Positions 24,626 through 34,589 are shown, numbered from the stretch's first letter. The stretch: 64,000 nucleotides of DNA from Mucilaginibacter pedocola (GCF_002013915.1 NZ_MBTF01000007.1:62001-126000), one strand, 5' to 3'. Notes: generated by a model not told the origin, from the sequence alone. Made by a program: numbers and translations.

Positions 24626-26889
24626 TTGATATAAATAAATATCGAAGGCAACAAATACAGGATTACCAATTAATACGCTCTGCTTGCACGTATTTCGACC
24701 GGATTAAAAATGAGCAAATCACACAAGCAGATCTCAGGTTTTTAAGGTGCGTTGCAAATATTATCGGCGTGCCGCATTTCTACGACGTATTATCCAAATT
24801 TGGTAAAGAGTTGGAATTGGAAGAGCATGACTTAAGCACAATATCTTCCTTAATTTCAGAAGCAACGTTGCATACCAGTGATAGCAACAAAGTTCATCGA
24901 TACCAAAAAATCATATTGGATAGGTTTCAACCATCTAAATTAAATCGCTTCTTTTTATCTGCAAGTACCTCGTTCGGTAAAACACATATTGTATTTGAGA
25001 TTATCAAAAAATTAGCCTATAAAAATGTAGTTCTAATTTTTCCGACAATCGCCTTACTATCTGAGAATTTAGAAAAAGTAATTGACGATCCCAATTTCGA
25101 ATATTTTAAGAATAACTATGCGATTCACACTTTAAGCGAGGTTGAATCTTTCGGAGAACGTAATCTTTTCATTTTTACACCTGAACGATTTCTTTCCTTT
25201 ATTGATAAGAATGAACATTTGATCGATTTCGATTTTGCTTTTATAGACGAGGTTTATAAAATCGATAACGACTATCTTATTGATGACGAGGTTAGAGAGA
25301 ATGAGCGCGACGTAGCATATAGGTTAGCGGTATTTTACACTTTGAAACCAAGTGTTAATGTGCTTTTGGCCGGCCCTTACATCGACTTTTCAGATGCATC
25401 TGCAAAAAATTACAACGCGTCTTTTGATAACTTTTTGAGTGATAATAACATTGAGCTGCTGGACTTTAATAACTATGAGATAGTCAACAAAAGTTTTACT
25501 GATATACGCGGGGCGAAAACAGCAGTAGCTGATGAAGATTTGAATTTTAAATTCGCAAGCAATAATAAAACTGCTCGTTTGGTGGACATTGTTAGAGCGA
25601 TCAACGGAATCGGCGAAAACACAATTGTTTACTGTTCGGCCCGGAGTGCTACCGAGTCGTACGCAAAAACACTTATTAACTCCAATATTTTTTCTGACCA
25701 TAATTACCAACCCTACGTTGATTTTGTCACTCACATCAAAAAATATTTTGGCGATGATTGGGTAGTTTATCGTGCTTTATTAAATGGTATTGGCATACAT
25801 CATGGTTTAGTGCCAAAATATATTCAAAAAGAGATTATTAATCTGTTTAATAATGACCGGCTGAAAGTGTTAATTTCCACTACAACAATTACTGAAGGAG
25901 TTAACACTTCTGCTAAAAACCTAGTGGTACTTCACAATAAAAAGGGGGACAAAGATCTTAAAAAATTTGACGCTAAAAATATTGCTGGACGGGCGGGGCG
26001 CTTCCTTTATCATTATAGCGGCAGGGTATTAGTATTGCAAAACAAATTCATGGACGCTATTAATGCGGTTCCTGATGCCATTAAGCATAAGAATTATGAT
26101 TTTGACTCCCCTAAAGATGAAATCGATATTTACTACACGAGCGATGTTTATCTAAAGCCGGAACACCGTGCTACCATTGCAAGTATTGCACAGCGACAAA
26201 CTGAAAGAGCGATTCCAGACGAAGTGTTCAATATGTATAAAGTGATCAGCAGATCAGATAAAATAGCCATCTATGACCGGGTCGCCGCGCTAACGGCTAA
26301 CCAGTTTCTGTCTATTAGGATGTTGATCAGCAAACTTAATTACGAAATGGATATTGACAGCGATGGGTTTCAGGTGGTAATTGACGTATTATTTCCAATC
26401 ATTAAAAACCAGAAACTGATTTTTCTAATCGAAAGAAAAGATAAGAATAACCGTTATTCAATTTTGACACACTTTGTACACTTTTACTTAGATGGAGGTT
26501 TTATTGGCTCCATGAATTTTAAATTGAGAACCAAAGGAAAAACTAAAGACGAAGCCATTAAAGAAACTGCTGAATTTGTATACAATACGTTAAAATATCA
26601 GGTCGTAAAATATTTGGGCGTGTTTAATATCATGTACAAACTGTATCAATCCAAACAACAGCAGGTTGAGATAGATCAAATCACCGGCATTGATCGCTTA
26701 TTGACAAAGCTTGAATATAATGCCCTAAGTGAAAATGGACGAATAGCAAGTGATTATGGAGTTCCATCAAATGTTGTCGAATATTATGAGAACTTAGAGC
26801 AAGGTTCGCGAATAAGAGCAAGTTTTGATAACTATGAAAATTCCGTTTTTGATAAAATCGAAAGGATTGTAAAAAAAGACAATAGGTAA
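24592..26889 (+). CDS. hamB: HamB, Hachiman superfamily 2 helicase
   Basis: 765 residues. Walker A 'SASTSFGKTH' (about 123-132), motif Ib-like 'IFPTIALLSENL', Walker B 'AFIDEVYKID' (DEVY in place of DEAH, about 217-226), 'GIHHGLVPKYIQKEI' (motif IV region), 'VLISTTTITEGVN' (V) and 'NIAGRAGRF' (VI). Ski2/Brr2-like helicase order as in known HamB. It senses damaged or single-stranded DNA and controls HamA. Reads in one operon with hamA. Confidence 0.92.
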   Translation: MDRIKEAADLIVDINKYRRQQIQDYQLIRSACTYFDRIKNEQITQADLRFLRCVANIIGVPHFYDVLSKFGKELELEEHDLSTISSLISEATLHTSDSNKVHRYQKIILDRFQPSKLNRFFLSASTSFGKTHIVFEIIKKLAYKNVVLIFPTIALLSENLEKVIDDPNFEYFKNNYAIHTLSEVESFGERNLFIFTPERFLSFIDKNEHLIDFDFAFIDEVYKIDNDYLIDDEVRENERDVAYRLAVFYTLKPSVNVLLAGPYIDFSDASAKNYNASFDNFLSDNNIELLDFNNYEIVNKSFTDIRGAKTAVADEDLNFKFASNNKTARLVDIVRAINGIGENTIVYCSARSATESYAKTLINSNIFSDHNYQPYVDFVTHIKKYFGDDWVVYRALLNGIGIHHGLVPKYIQKEIINLFNNDRLKVLISTTTITEGVNTSAKNLVVLHNKKGDKDLKKFDAKNIAGRAGRFLYHYSGRVLVLQNKFMDAINAVPDAIKHKNYDFDSPKDEIDIYYTSDVYLKPEHRATIASIAQRQTERAIPDEVFNMYKVISRSDKIAIYDRVAALTANQFLSIRMLISKLNYEMDIDSDGFQVVIDVLFPIIKNQKLIFLIERKDKNNRYSILTHFVHFYLDGGFIGSMNFKLRTKGKTKDEAIKETAEFVYNTLKYQVVKYLGVFNIMYKLYQSKQQQVEIDQITGIDRLLTKLEYNALSENGRIASDYGVPSNVVEYYENLEQGSRIRASFDNYENSVFDKIERIVKKDNR

Positions 26890-26956
26890 GAGTTTTAACA
26901 GGTAATCTTTGACCGCCTCTTACGGCTATTTGAAATATGGTCCGACGCTACAATAT

Positions 26957-26975
26957 CCCCCCCCCAAAAAAAAAA
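26957..26975. repeat. Homopolymer junction C9-A10
   Basis: Nine C followed by ten A between hamB and the transaldolase remnant. It may mark a recombination junction or an assembly-prone site. Confidence 0.5.
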
Positions 26976-26976
26976 C

Positions 26977-27417
26977 CTAGCCTGCACGTTTCTCAGCTAT
27001 GGCGGCCAGCATTTTTTTGAAGGGCTGGTTAAATTTTTCGATGGCTTCTTCTTCCAGTTGCCTGCTGATCTGTTGCATGTCGATACCGGCGTGGCGTATT
27101 TGGTTTAACGTATCTTCCGCAGCGTCCAGCCCTTGTTCCAGGGTGTCGTTCACTATGCCATGGTCGCGGAACGCATCGATGGTTTCCACCGGCGTGGTGT
27201 TAACAGTGCCGGGCCCAATCAGTGCTTCCATATATTTGGTGTCCCTGGCAGCGGGGTCTTTACTGCTGGTACTGGCCCAAAGCAGGCGTTGCGGCCTGGC
27301 GTCGGCATCAGCCAGTTTTTGCCAGCGTTCTGAATGGAAGATCTGCTTATAGGTATCGTATGCTTTTTTAGCCGAGGCTATGGCAGCCTCGCCTTTCGCT
27401 GCTTGTATGGTTTAGTA
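26977..27417 (-). pseudogene. C-terminal fragment of transaldolase
   Basis: In one frame the minus strand reads '...KAYDTYKQIFHSERWQ', 'ADARPQRLLWASTSSKDP', 'DTKYMEALIGPGTVNT', 'DHGIVNDTLEQGLDAA' and 'KFNQPFKKMLAAIAEKRAG', clearly the last third of a Tal-type transaldolase. A stop just upstream and no start show that the N-terminal two thirds are missing. The 288 bases on its other side (27418-27705) are not recognisable coding sequence. Confidence 0.85.
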
Positions 27418-27705
27418 AGATCGTGTATTTTGTCGTTTTGGTGCACGAAGAACCAGACGGACGCTGCCCAGTCGTCCATTGTTTGTCAGCCGGTGTAGTG
27501 GAGGTTGTTGCTTATGAAGCGGAAAATGGTATCTGTGGTGCTGAGTTCCATGTGGGCGCCTTCGCGCTTGCCTGTGGTGTCGGATATGATAGTGCCGATC
27601 AACGGGGCGGCTATAAGCGGGCGGGCCATAAAAAAAGTTGGGCATTTTCGATCAACGAAAAACGCATTTGAAAATTTAGATTATAAATACTATATTTTAC
27701 TCAAA

Positions 27706-28134
27706 ATGAAAAAGGCCATATTACTTCTCTGTATCTGTTTAAGCTCAATTGTTTCATTTGCGCAATCAACACCTGCGGGTCAGCAGCAGGCAGATACCTA
27801 TAGGCCATCTGAGAGAAGGTTAAAAGCAGCGCGCGCCGTAAACTATGATGCTGAATTTGACGGAGACTTTGGCCAGTTTTTGTCAAGATCAGTGCGTTAC
27901 CCTGATGAAGCACGGGCCAAAGGGATAGCAGGAAAAGTGGTCGTTCAGTTCACTATAAATAAAAATGGGAACCTGGAAAATATCCAGGTACTTAGTGGCC
28001 CCCCTGAATTACATGAGAGTGCTTTGAATGCTATTCGCAGATCGGATGGAAGGTGGATCCCAGGAAGGCAAAATAATAAATTCCTGGATCAGATTTATAC
28101 TGTACCCATCAGGTACGCCGCCCCAAGGAAGTGA
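27706..28134 (+). CDS. Secreted TonB C-terminal-domain protein
   Basis: 142 residues from the ATG at 27706: signal peptide (1-19, 'MKKAILLLCICLSSIVSFAQ'), a short linker, then the TonB_C fold 'FLSRSVRYPDEARAKGIAGKVVVQFTINKNGNLENIQVL' and 'ALNAIRRSDGRWIPG'. No N-terminal membrane anchor remains after signal cleavage, so it is a periplasmic TonB-like protein rather than an energy-transducing TonB. Monocistronic. Confidence 0.85.
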   Translation: MKKAILLLCICLSSIVSFAQSTPAGQQQADTYRPSERRLKAARAVNYDAEFDGDFGQFLSRSVRYPDEARAKGIAGKVVVQFTINKNGNLENIQVLSGPPELHESALNAIRRSDGRWIPGRQNNKFLDQIYTVPIRYAAPRK

Positions 28135-28344
28135 TGGTAAAGCCTAATAGATACGAAGCACTACAACAGGCTAATAGGCGCTGGTAGGTTTTGGATAACA
28201 GGGCTATAAACCACGGGGTGATATGATAACACCAGCTTGGCAATATTTAATTGCTTAATATTGAAATCGATGTTGGTGGCTACGGCCGGGCAAGAACTGC
28301 TTGAATAAGTTTTCCTATATTTAAGGAATTATTACTGCTGATCA

Positions 28345-28512
28345 ATGATCCCCTCAAGTAAAAGATCACCGCTGCCACCTTGCTCGTGCGGAACCGCGCA
28401 TTGGGTGAGAAGCCCGCGTCCCGGAATGGTCAAGGCTTTGCTGTTTTGGTTGCCCATTAAATTTTATAAGTGTTATATGTGTGACCGGAAGACCTGGGTG
28501 TTAGCGCGGTAA
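28345..28512 (+). CDS. Tiny Cys-rich (zinc-ribbon-like) protein
   Basis: 55 residues: 'PCSCGTAHWVR' near residue 12, then 'LLFWLPIKFYKCYMCDRKTW' near residues 32-51. Same family as 2735, 2910 and 60256. Its stop overlaps by 12 bases the 3' end of the convergent XRE gene at 28501. A nearly identical but broken copy is at 55125, again convergent to an XRE gene. Confidence 0.65.
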   Translation: MIPSSKRSPLPPCSCGTAHWVRSPRPGMVKALLFWLPIKFYKCYMCDRKTWVLAR

Positions 28513-28866
28513 TGGCGGCTGTTCCTTTTCGAGTTCCTTTTCCAGGCAGTCGGCTTTGCGCTGCAGGATAGCGAGTTCTTCTTCGCGGACAGCGATCCGC
28601 CGTTGTATGATAGCGATCGGCTCGCTGTCGGGGTCCCTGGCATTGGCCCCGAACAATTGCAGTACATCTGCTGCTAAGGCAAGGGCGATGGCCTCGATGC
28701 GGGAAAGGCTTGGGTCTGTAGTTCCGGCTTCGATCTTGGAGATGGAAGCGGTGGATATCCCGGTCTTTGTTGCCAGCTCTTCTTGCGTCATGCGTGCTTT
28801 TTTACGGGCCTCTTTGATACGCAGGCCCACTTTTTTTCGCACATCGGTATTCAAAGGCTGTTTCAT
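28501..28866 (-). CDS. XRE regulator with coiled-coil tail
   Basis: 121 residues from ATG 28866. HTH 'LRIKEARKKARMTQEELATKTGISTASISKIEAGTTDPSL' then a C-terminal coiled coil 'VREEELAILQRKADCLEKELEKE'. A TATATTTG -7 box lies about 20 bases before the ATG, so the leader is very short. Its paralogue at 55290 is nearly identical; 49066 and 59596 share the layout, suggesting dimerising regulators. Confidence 0.9.
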   Translation of the reverse strand: MKQPLNTDVRKKVGLRIKEARKKARMTQEELATKTGISTASISKIEAGTTDPSLSRIEAIALALAADVLQLFGANARDPDSEPIAIIQRRIAVREEELAILQRKADCLEKELEKEQPPLPR

Positions 28867-28914
28867 AAGGTTCGGAATAGAAAACAAATATAGCTAAAAG
28901 GAGTAAAGGTGGCG

Positions 28915-29079
28915 TTAGCGCATATTTCCGTTCAAATGAAGGGCGATCGTTGCAAGGGTTTCGTCAGTGTAGTAGCCATTACCCATGTGCCGGTAGGTGC
29001 CGTCTTTGCGGCGGGCGATATAGCCTTTGAAGCAGCCGTTTTCGCTGATCATGTAGCAGGGGCCGGTTTCGCCGGGCAT
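28915..29079 (-). CDS. Small protein, MPGETG family, 54 residues
   Basis: Begins 'MPGETGPCYMISENGCFKGY' and continues with a Tyr/Gly-rich stretch ending in 'ATIALHLNGNMR'. The copy at 55634-55852 has the same first 52 residues with few changes. The pattern of strands (CYMIS, CFKGYIARR, TYRHMG) suggests a small beta fold. Upstream of and on the same strand as the XRE gene at 28501; unknown function. Confidence 0.6.
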   Translation of the reverse strand: MPGETGPCYMISENGCFKGYIARRKDGTYRHMGNGYYTDETLATIALHLNGNMR

Positions 29080-29255
29080 GGCGTTTTTGCCTCACTGCAG
29101 TTCGGTTACAGATCTTGCTGATTTTTACTTTTGTTCGCTGGCCTCATGACCAGATAATTGGCCAATGCCCTCAAAAACATTATTGATCCACAGCTGTTTA
29201 AATTTTTGTAACTTACGTTGCACTCCAGCATGACATATTCCTTTAAACATTCGTT

Positions 29256-30044
29256 ATGGAAGAAAGATCTACATTTCCTGACCTATCGGAAGCCGAACGT
29301 AAGGCGTTAGAAGAATTGATGCCCGATGAAATGGGCGAGATCATCTCTTCAGGGATCAAACGCCGGCATTTTTTAAAGCTGTTCGCCGTTACCGGTACAA
29401 GCCTGCTGGCCGCCAATCTGTTAGGTATCGAGCAACTAATGGCGCGCAGCGTGCCGATCGAAGAGCAGCCGCCCGTGCTGATCGAGAACGGTATCAATGT
29501 TTCGTTCCAGGTCAATGGCAGTACCCAAAAGCTGACGGTAGATTCTCGGATGACGCTATTGGATACCCTCAGGGAACGTTTAGGGCTTACCGGTTCAAAA
29601 AAAGGGTGTGACCACGGGCAATGTGGGGCTTGTACGGTTATTGTAGATGATAAACGTGTGCTTTCCTGCCTTACGCTTGCTGCTACCTGCGAGGATAAAA
29701 AAGTGACCACGATAGAGGGGCTGGCCATTGGTAATGAACTGCACCCCATGCAGGCTTCTTTTATTAAACATGACGGCTTTCAGTGCGGCTATTGTACACC
29801 CGGGCAGATATGCTCGGCCGTGGCTTTAATGGGCGAAGCAAAAAATGGCGATGCCAGTTACGTAACCGCCAACGTGCGTAAAAAAGAGAAATCTGTTAAA
29901 CTATCGAATGAGGAGATAAGGGAACGTATGTCGGGCAATATCTGCCGTTGCGGCGCTTATCCAAATATAGTAAACGCGATCCGCGAAGTGCATGGCGACC
30001 AAGCGGTAGCTCAGGTTTGGCAGTTTGCCGATGGTACTATCTAA
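29256..30044 (+). CDS. Molybdenum hydroxylase [2Fe-2S] subunit, Tat-exported (PaoA/YagT-like)
   Basis: 262 residues. Twin-arginine signal 'KRRHFLKLFAVTGTSLLAANLL' (about 35-56), then ferredoxin cysteines 'GCDHGQCGACTV' and the second cluster domain 'FQCGYCTPGQICSA' plus 'GNICRCGAYPNI'. Small subunit of the xanthine oxidase family, here in the periplasmic aldehyde oxidoreductase layout (PaoABC). Carries electrons from the molybdenum centre. First gene of a three-gene operon. Confidence 0.92.
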   Translation: MEERSTFPDLSEAERKALEELMPDEMGEIISSGIKRRHFLKLFAVTGTSLLAANLLGIEQLMARSVPIEEQPPVLIENGINVSFQVNGSTQKLTVDSRMTLLDTLRERLGLTGSKKGCDHGQCGACTVIVDDKRVLSCLTLAATCEDKKVTTIEGLAIGNELHPMQASFIKHDGFQCGYCTPGQICSAVALMGEAKNGDASYVTANVRKKEKSVKLSNEEIRERMSGNICRCGAYPNIVNAIREVHGDQAVAQVWQFADGTI

Positions 30045-30090
30045 CCGGGTTTTAACGAATTTCCTTTTATTTAAAAACAAAGCGTGTGAT

Positions 30091-31122
30091 ATGAGGCCAT
30101 TTAAATACTCAAATGCATCCGGCCCTGCAGCGGCGATCAAGGCCGTAACGGCTAACCCCACAGCCAGGTACCTTGGTGGCGGCACCAACCTTGTCGACCT
30201 GATGAAGGAAGATGTGATGCGCCCTTCCGAACTGATAGAGGTTACCCGTTTGAAATTTTCAGCAATTGAAAAAAAAGCGAACGGCTTATCCATCGGCGGC
30301 ACGGCTACTAATGCAGTTACGGCCAACCATGGACTGGTCCGTGAAAATTACCCTTTGCTTTCAATGGCGATACTGGCGGGTGCAAGTGCCCAGATTAGGA
30401 ATATGGCGACCAATGCCGGCAACCTGAACCAACGCACCCGTTGTACTTATTTCTACGATGTGAACATGCCCTGTAACAAACGGGAGCCGGGAACGGGTTG
30501 CGGAGCATTACACGGCATCAATAAAAACCATGCGATATTAGGATGGTCGGAAAAGTGCGTGGCCACTTACCCTTCTGATATGGCGGTGGCCCTGGCAGCA
30601 CTTAACGCGGTAGTACACGTTGAAGGGGCAAATGGCGCTAAGCGAAGTATTCCCTTCGCGGAATTCCACCGCTTACCCGGGAACCATCCGGAGATCGATA
30701 ATAACCTGAAACACGGAGAGTTTATTACATCGATAGAGCTGCCGCCTAACCACCTCGCCGACAAGTCCTATTATTTAAAGATCCGCGAACGGTCGTCATA
30801 TGCTTTTGCCCTGGTCTCGGTCGCGGCGGCTTTAGAAATCAACGGGAATAAAATTAAAGATGTAAGAATTGCCCTCGGGGGAGTGGCTCATAAGCCGTGG
30901 CGCGCCACGATAGCTGAACAGTTGCTTATGGGCAAAGAAGCTACAGAAGCCAATTTTAAAGCAGCGGCATTAGCTGAATTAAAAAACGCGAAGCCCTTGG
31001 GGCAAAATAAATACAAGGTAGGTTTGGCCGCCAAAGCAATTGTGCGAGCCCTTGAGGGCGCCATGCAGGGCGGCACTTACGGTGCCATGGAAGCAGGTTC
31101 GACGACCACTAATCAAAATTAA
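30091..31122 (+). CDS. Molybdenum hydroxylase FAD subunit (PaoB/YagS-like)
   Basis: 343 residues from ATG 30091 (the frame is open from 30025, overlapping the upstream gene). 'MRPFKYSNASGPAAAIKAV' opening, FAD-binding 'YLGGGTNLVDLMKEDVMRPSELIEV' and 'ATNAGNLNQRTRCTYFYD', and a cluster-like 'CNKREPGTGCGALHG' as in PaoB, which carries an extra [4Fe-4S] centre. Between the 2Fe-2S and molybdenum subunits. Confidence 0.9.
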   Translation: MRPFKYSNASGPAAAIKAVTANPTARYLGGGTNLVDLMKEDVMRPSELIEVTRLKFSAIEKKANGLSIGGTATNAVTANHGLVRENYPLLSMAILAGASAQIRNMATNAGNLNQRTRCTYFYDVNMPCNKREPGTGCGALHGINKNHAILGWSEKCVATYPSDMAVALAALNAVVHVEGANGAKRSIPFAEFHRLPGNHPEIDNNLKHGEFITSIELPPNHLADKSYYLKIRERSSYAFALVSVAAALEINGNKIKDVRIALGGVAHKPWRATIAEQLLMGKEATEANFKAAALAELKNAKPLGQNKYKVGLAAKAIVRALEGAMQGGTYGAMEAGSTTTNQN

Positions 31123-31126
31123 GACC

Positions 31127-33415
31127 ATGAGTGAAACCGGTAAACCCATTAGCCGCATTGATGGCCGCATGAAGGTTAGTGGCAAAGCAACATATGCTGC
31201 AGAGTTCAACCAGCCAAATATGGCTTATGCCTTTCCTGTACGGGCTACCATAGCCAAGGGAAAGATCTCCTCCATAGAAGATGCCACTGCCCGGAAAGAG
31301 CCTGGTGTGATAGCGGTGATCAGTTATAAGAACGCCTATAAACTCAAACCGCTTGATATGCAGGCGCAGATGAAAGCAGGTGCGGCCTTCCTCGGCGAGA
31401 ACCTTCCGCCTTTGCAGGATAACTTGGTACACTATCCCGGGCAGTTTGTTGCGGTAATCGTAGCTGAAACTTATGAACAGGCCCGCGCAGCAGCTTATAA
31501 ATTGCAAGTGAAGTATATTGCAGATAAGGCTGCTGTTGACCTGAAGACGGAACTTCCGAGAAGCACAAAACCCAAAATGTTCATGGGCGAAGAGGCCCAG
31601 GTCAATGAAGGTAAAGCTGCCGGCGTGCTCGCTGCCTCAGCCCAAAAAGTAGATCATACCTACTCGACGCCGGTTGAGCATCATCATCCGATGGAGCCCC
31701 ACGCGACGGTTGCCGTTTGGGAAGGTACTGATAAACTCACTTTATATGATGCCACCCAGGGTGTTGGCCTCACCAGTGCCATCGCTGCCTATTTTTTCGG
31801 TCTACACCAGGAGAACGTACGCGTTGTAGCGCCATTTGTTGGCGGAGGCTTCGGTTCCAAAGGCCTTTGGCTGCATACTTTGTTGGTTGCCATAGCTGCC
31901 AAGGCGGCAAACCGTCCGGTAAAACTGGCACTGACCAGGCAAATGATGCAGACCAACGTCGGCCATCGCGCAGCAACTATTCAGCGTGTGGCCATGGGCA
32001 CCGATAAGGCCGGGCAATTAAATGTACTGCGCCATCATACAGATACCTACAATAACCTCACGCAGTTCTTTGAACCCAGCGGAAAACAAACCCTGGTTTT
32101 ATATAAGGCACCGCTTCGAGAGGTTACTTACAACGTGGCTCACCTGGACCGCAGCACGCCGACTTTCATGCGCGCGCCGGGCGAAACCCCTGGTACTTTC
32201 GCATTGGAATGTGCTATGGATGAAATGGCTTACCAGCTAAAAATGGACCCTGTTGAGTTCAGGATCAAAAATCATACGGCCAAAGACCCGGTAAAAGGCC
32301 ATGAATTTTCGAGCGAGTTCCTGGTAGAGTGTTACCGTACCGGCGCGGAACGTTTCGGTTGGGCATCCCGCAGTATGGAGCCGCGTCAAAAGAAACATGG
32401 CAAATATTTGGTAGGTTATGGAATGGCTACGGCAACATATCCCGGCGGCCGAAGCGCAGCCTCTGTTAAAGTAGTGATGAATGATAAAGGCAATGTTACG
32501 GTAATGACCGCATCGATCGATATCGGTACCGGGACTTACACCGTGCTGGCCCAAACCGCAGCTGATGCGCTTGGTGTACCCGTAGAAAAAATTGATGTAA
32601 AGATCGGCGATTCCAGCCTTCCGCCCGCCCCATTGGCCGGTGGTTCGCAAACGACAGCGAGCATCCATCCCGCGGCATTAGATGCCTGCATATTGCTGCG
32701 AAAAGAACTGGCCTCGCTTGCTATTGCCGATCCGGGTTCCAAGTTAAATGGCAGTAAACCTGAAGATATCGGTTTTGCCAGGGGTACGCTTTTTGTAAAG
32801 GGCAATGAGGATAAGTCAGACACTTATTTGAACATACTAAACCGTGCAAAGCGTAACGAGATCGAAGCTTGTGCAACAACTTTGCCGGTTTCAGGTGCGG
32901 GCCTGACGGTTCCCAGCGCACTTTGTACCCCAAGCCAAACCCCTCCGGAACAAAACAGCGATATCAAACAATATGCCTTCCACTCTTTCGGTGCGCAGTT
33001 TGCAGAGGTTTGGGTAGACGAAGATTTTGGCACCATACGTGTTAAACGGGTGGCCAGTGTACACGATGTAGGCCGGATCATGAATGAGAAAACCGCCCGC
33101 TCGCAGATCATCGGCGGCGTTATTTTTGGAATAGGAGCAGCATTAATGGAAGCAACGGAGTATGATAAGCGTTGGGGTAATCCTGTAACCCGTACCCTTG
33201 CGGATTACCATGTACCGGTGCACCTGGATGTGCCGCCTATCGATGTGCATTTCATCGGTAAACCTGATCCTCACATATCGCCTATAGGAGCCAGGGGGAT
33301 CGGGGAGATCGGGATCACCGGCGTATCTGCAGCGATAGCAAATGCAGTGTTCAATGCTACTGGTAAAAGATTACGGGATCTGCCATTAACGCCGGAAAAG
33401 TTTTTGGAAACATAA
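31127..33415 (+). CDS. Molybdenum hydroxylase catalytic subunit (PaoC/YagR-like)
   Basis: 762 residues from ATG 31127, four bases after the FAD subunit stop. 'SRIDGRMKVSGKATYAAEF' opening, 'HHPMEPHATVAVWEG', 'PFVGGGFGSKGLWLH' (molybdopterin contact), 'FMRAPGETPGTFALECAMDE' and the C-terminal 'GARGIGEIGITG' with the catalytic glutamate. Likely oxidises aldehydes in the periplasm. Molybdopterin-cytosine maturation genes are not in the window. Confidence 0.92.
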   Translation: MSETGKPISRIDGRMKVSGKATYAAEFNQPNMAYAFPVRATIAKGKISSIEDATARKEPGVIAVISYKNAYKLKPLDMQAQMKAGAAFLGENLPPLQDNLVHYPGQFVAVIVAETYEQARAAAYKLQVKYIADKAAVDLKTELPRSTKPKMFMGEEAQVNEGKAAGVLAASAQKVDHTYSTPVEHHHPMEPHATVAVWEGTDKLTLYDATQGVGLTSAIAAYFFGLHQENVRVVAPFVGGGFGSKGLWLHTLLVAIAAKAANRPVKLALTRQMMQTNVGHRAATIQRVAMGTDKAGQLNVLRHHTDTYNNLTQFFEPSGKQTLVLYKAPLREVTYNVAHLDRSTPTFMRAPGETPGTFALECAMDEMAYQLKMDPVEFRIKNHTAKDPVKGHEFSSEFLVECYRTGAERFGWASRSMEPRQKKHGKYLVGYGMATATYPGGRSAASVKVVMNDKGNVTVMTASIDIGTGTYTVLAQTAADALGVPVEKIDVKIGDSSLPPAPLAGGSQTTASIHPAALDACILLRKELASLAIADPGSKLNGSKPEDIGFARGTLFVKGNEDKSDTYLNILNRAKRNEIEACATTLPVSGAGLTVPSALCTPSQTPPEQNSDIKQYAFHSFGAQFAEVWVDEDFGTIRVKRVASVHDVGRIMNEKTARSQIIGGVIFGIGAALMEATEYDKRWGNPVTRTLADYHVPVHLDVPPIDVHFIGKPDPHISPIGARGIGEIGITGVSAAIANAVFNATGKRLRDLPLTPEKFLET

Positions 33416-33526
33416 GTTTTAGGCCTGCCGGCTCATTTTTTTAGTATGGAATACCTGTGGTTTTAGTTGAATTATTTCGATCTTATTTATGCTAACTAAA
33501 CATACCGCCCTTTCGATGGTTACTTC

Positions 33527-34081
33527 ATGATGAAACTAAAAAGCTGGGAGACCGGCCTCGCTGCTGGCATCAGCGCTGTGGCCGTTTTGGTATTATTTAA
33601 TTCCTGCGCCACCATCCCAAAGGGGGCGAGCGCAGTGCGCCCTTTCGATCAAAAGCGCTATCTGGGTACCTGGTATGAGATCGCGCGCATGGACTTTGAG
33701 TTCGAAAAGAATCTATCGGATGTGAGCGCGGCCTATTCGCTGAACGCCGACGGCTCGATCCGGGTGGATAATAAAGGCTATGATTACGTCCGGCAGAAAT
33801 GGAAAGAAAGTATCGGCAAAGCAAAGCCGGCCAAAGACGCCGGCACAGGCCGCCTGAAGGTATCTTTCTTCGGCCCGTTCTACGCCGGTTATAATGTGAT
33901 CGCCATCGATCCGGAATACCGCTATGCTTTGGTGGCGGGAAATAACCTGGACTATTTGTGGTTGCTGTCGCGTGAAAAAAGCATTCCTGCTGCGATTCGG
34001 ACGGCCTATCTGAAACAGGCAAAGGCCTTAGGCTACGATGTATCCAAACTGGTTTGGACAAAGCACGCACAGAGCAATTGA
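33527..34081 (+). CDS. Lipocalin lipoprotein (Blc type)
   Basis: 184 residues. Lipobox 'LVLFNSCAT' (Cys27) and the bacterial lipocalin motifs 'RYLGTWYEIARMDFEFEKNL', 'VSAAYSLNADGSIRVDNKGY', and 'YALVAGNNLDYLWLLSR'. Outer-membrane lipoprotein that binds lipids or lysophospholipids, often induced by envelope stress. Monocistronic. Confidence 0.92.
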   Translation: MMKLKSWETGLAAGISAVAVLVLFNSCATIPKGASAVRPFDQKRYLGTWYEIARMDFEFEKNLSDVSAAYSLNADGSIRVDNKGYDYVRQKWKESIGKAKPAKDAGTGRLKVSFFGPFYAGYNVIAIDPEYRYALVAGNNLDYLWLLSREKSIPAAIRTAYLKQAKALGYDVSKLVWTKHAQSN

Positions 34082-34145
34082 AGAGTTGCTTTTGGCAGAT
34101 TATCTAAGCGGCCCAGCCTTCCACATCGATATCTTTCATAAAATA

Positions 34146-34416
34146 TCACCGGCTTATCCCGGCATTATTGATCATCACATCAAGTTTACCGAATCTTTCT
34201 ACCGCCAGTGCCTTAAGCTCCGTTCGGTCGCCCCGGCGTGTCACATCCACTGCCAAGAATGCGGCCTCACCGCCGTTCTGCTGAATCTGATAAACGATCC
34301 GTGCTAAATGATCGCTCCTGCGCGCGCCGAGAACCACTTTAGCGCCAATGGCAGCTAATAGTTCTGCTGCCCGCACCTGTGATAGCAACGACTTTACCTG
34401 CAATTCTGTTTTCCAT
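34146..34416 (-). pseudogene. Truncated short-chain dehydrogenase
   Basis: The minus strand from ATG 34416 reads 'MENRIAGKVVAITGAGS', then shifts frame into 'AAIGAKVVLGARRSDHLARIV' and 'AVERFGKLDVMINNAGIS', after which it stops. A cofactor-binding N-terminal half with a frameshift in the glycine loop and no catalytic YxxxK part. Confidence 0.85.
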
Positions 34417-34589
34417 GATGCAAAGGTCAGGCAATGGACCGGAAATCATGAAGCCGATATGGCCATATGTGTAGCCCTTTTGGAAGCGATAGCGAAGGAC
34501 ATCCCGGACCCTGATATCCGCACGGTTTTATATACCGCTGTCTTTTCACATCATAATCAGGAAAGCCGGTGTCCCAATGTAGCTTGCAG

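Larger units (their letters stand above)
28360..29095. repeat. Small-gene block, copy A (matches 55125-55870)
   Basis: The Cys-rich gene, the convergent XRE gene and the upstream 54-residue gene are collinear with 55125-55870 at high nucleotide identity. Copy A keeps only the last few codons of the dnaE-type gene that precedes the block in copy B. Confidence 0.85.

Noticed and set aside
27418..27705. Gene between transaldolase relic and TonB protein
   Set aside because: Several open frames exist on both strands, including a minus-strand one beginning 'MARPLIAAPLIGT', but none resembles a known family or continues cleanly.
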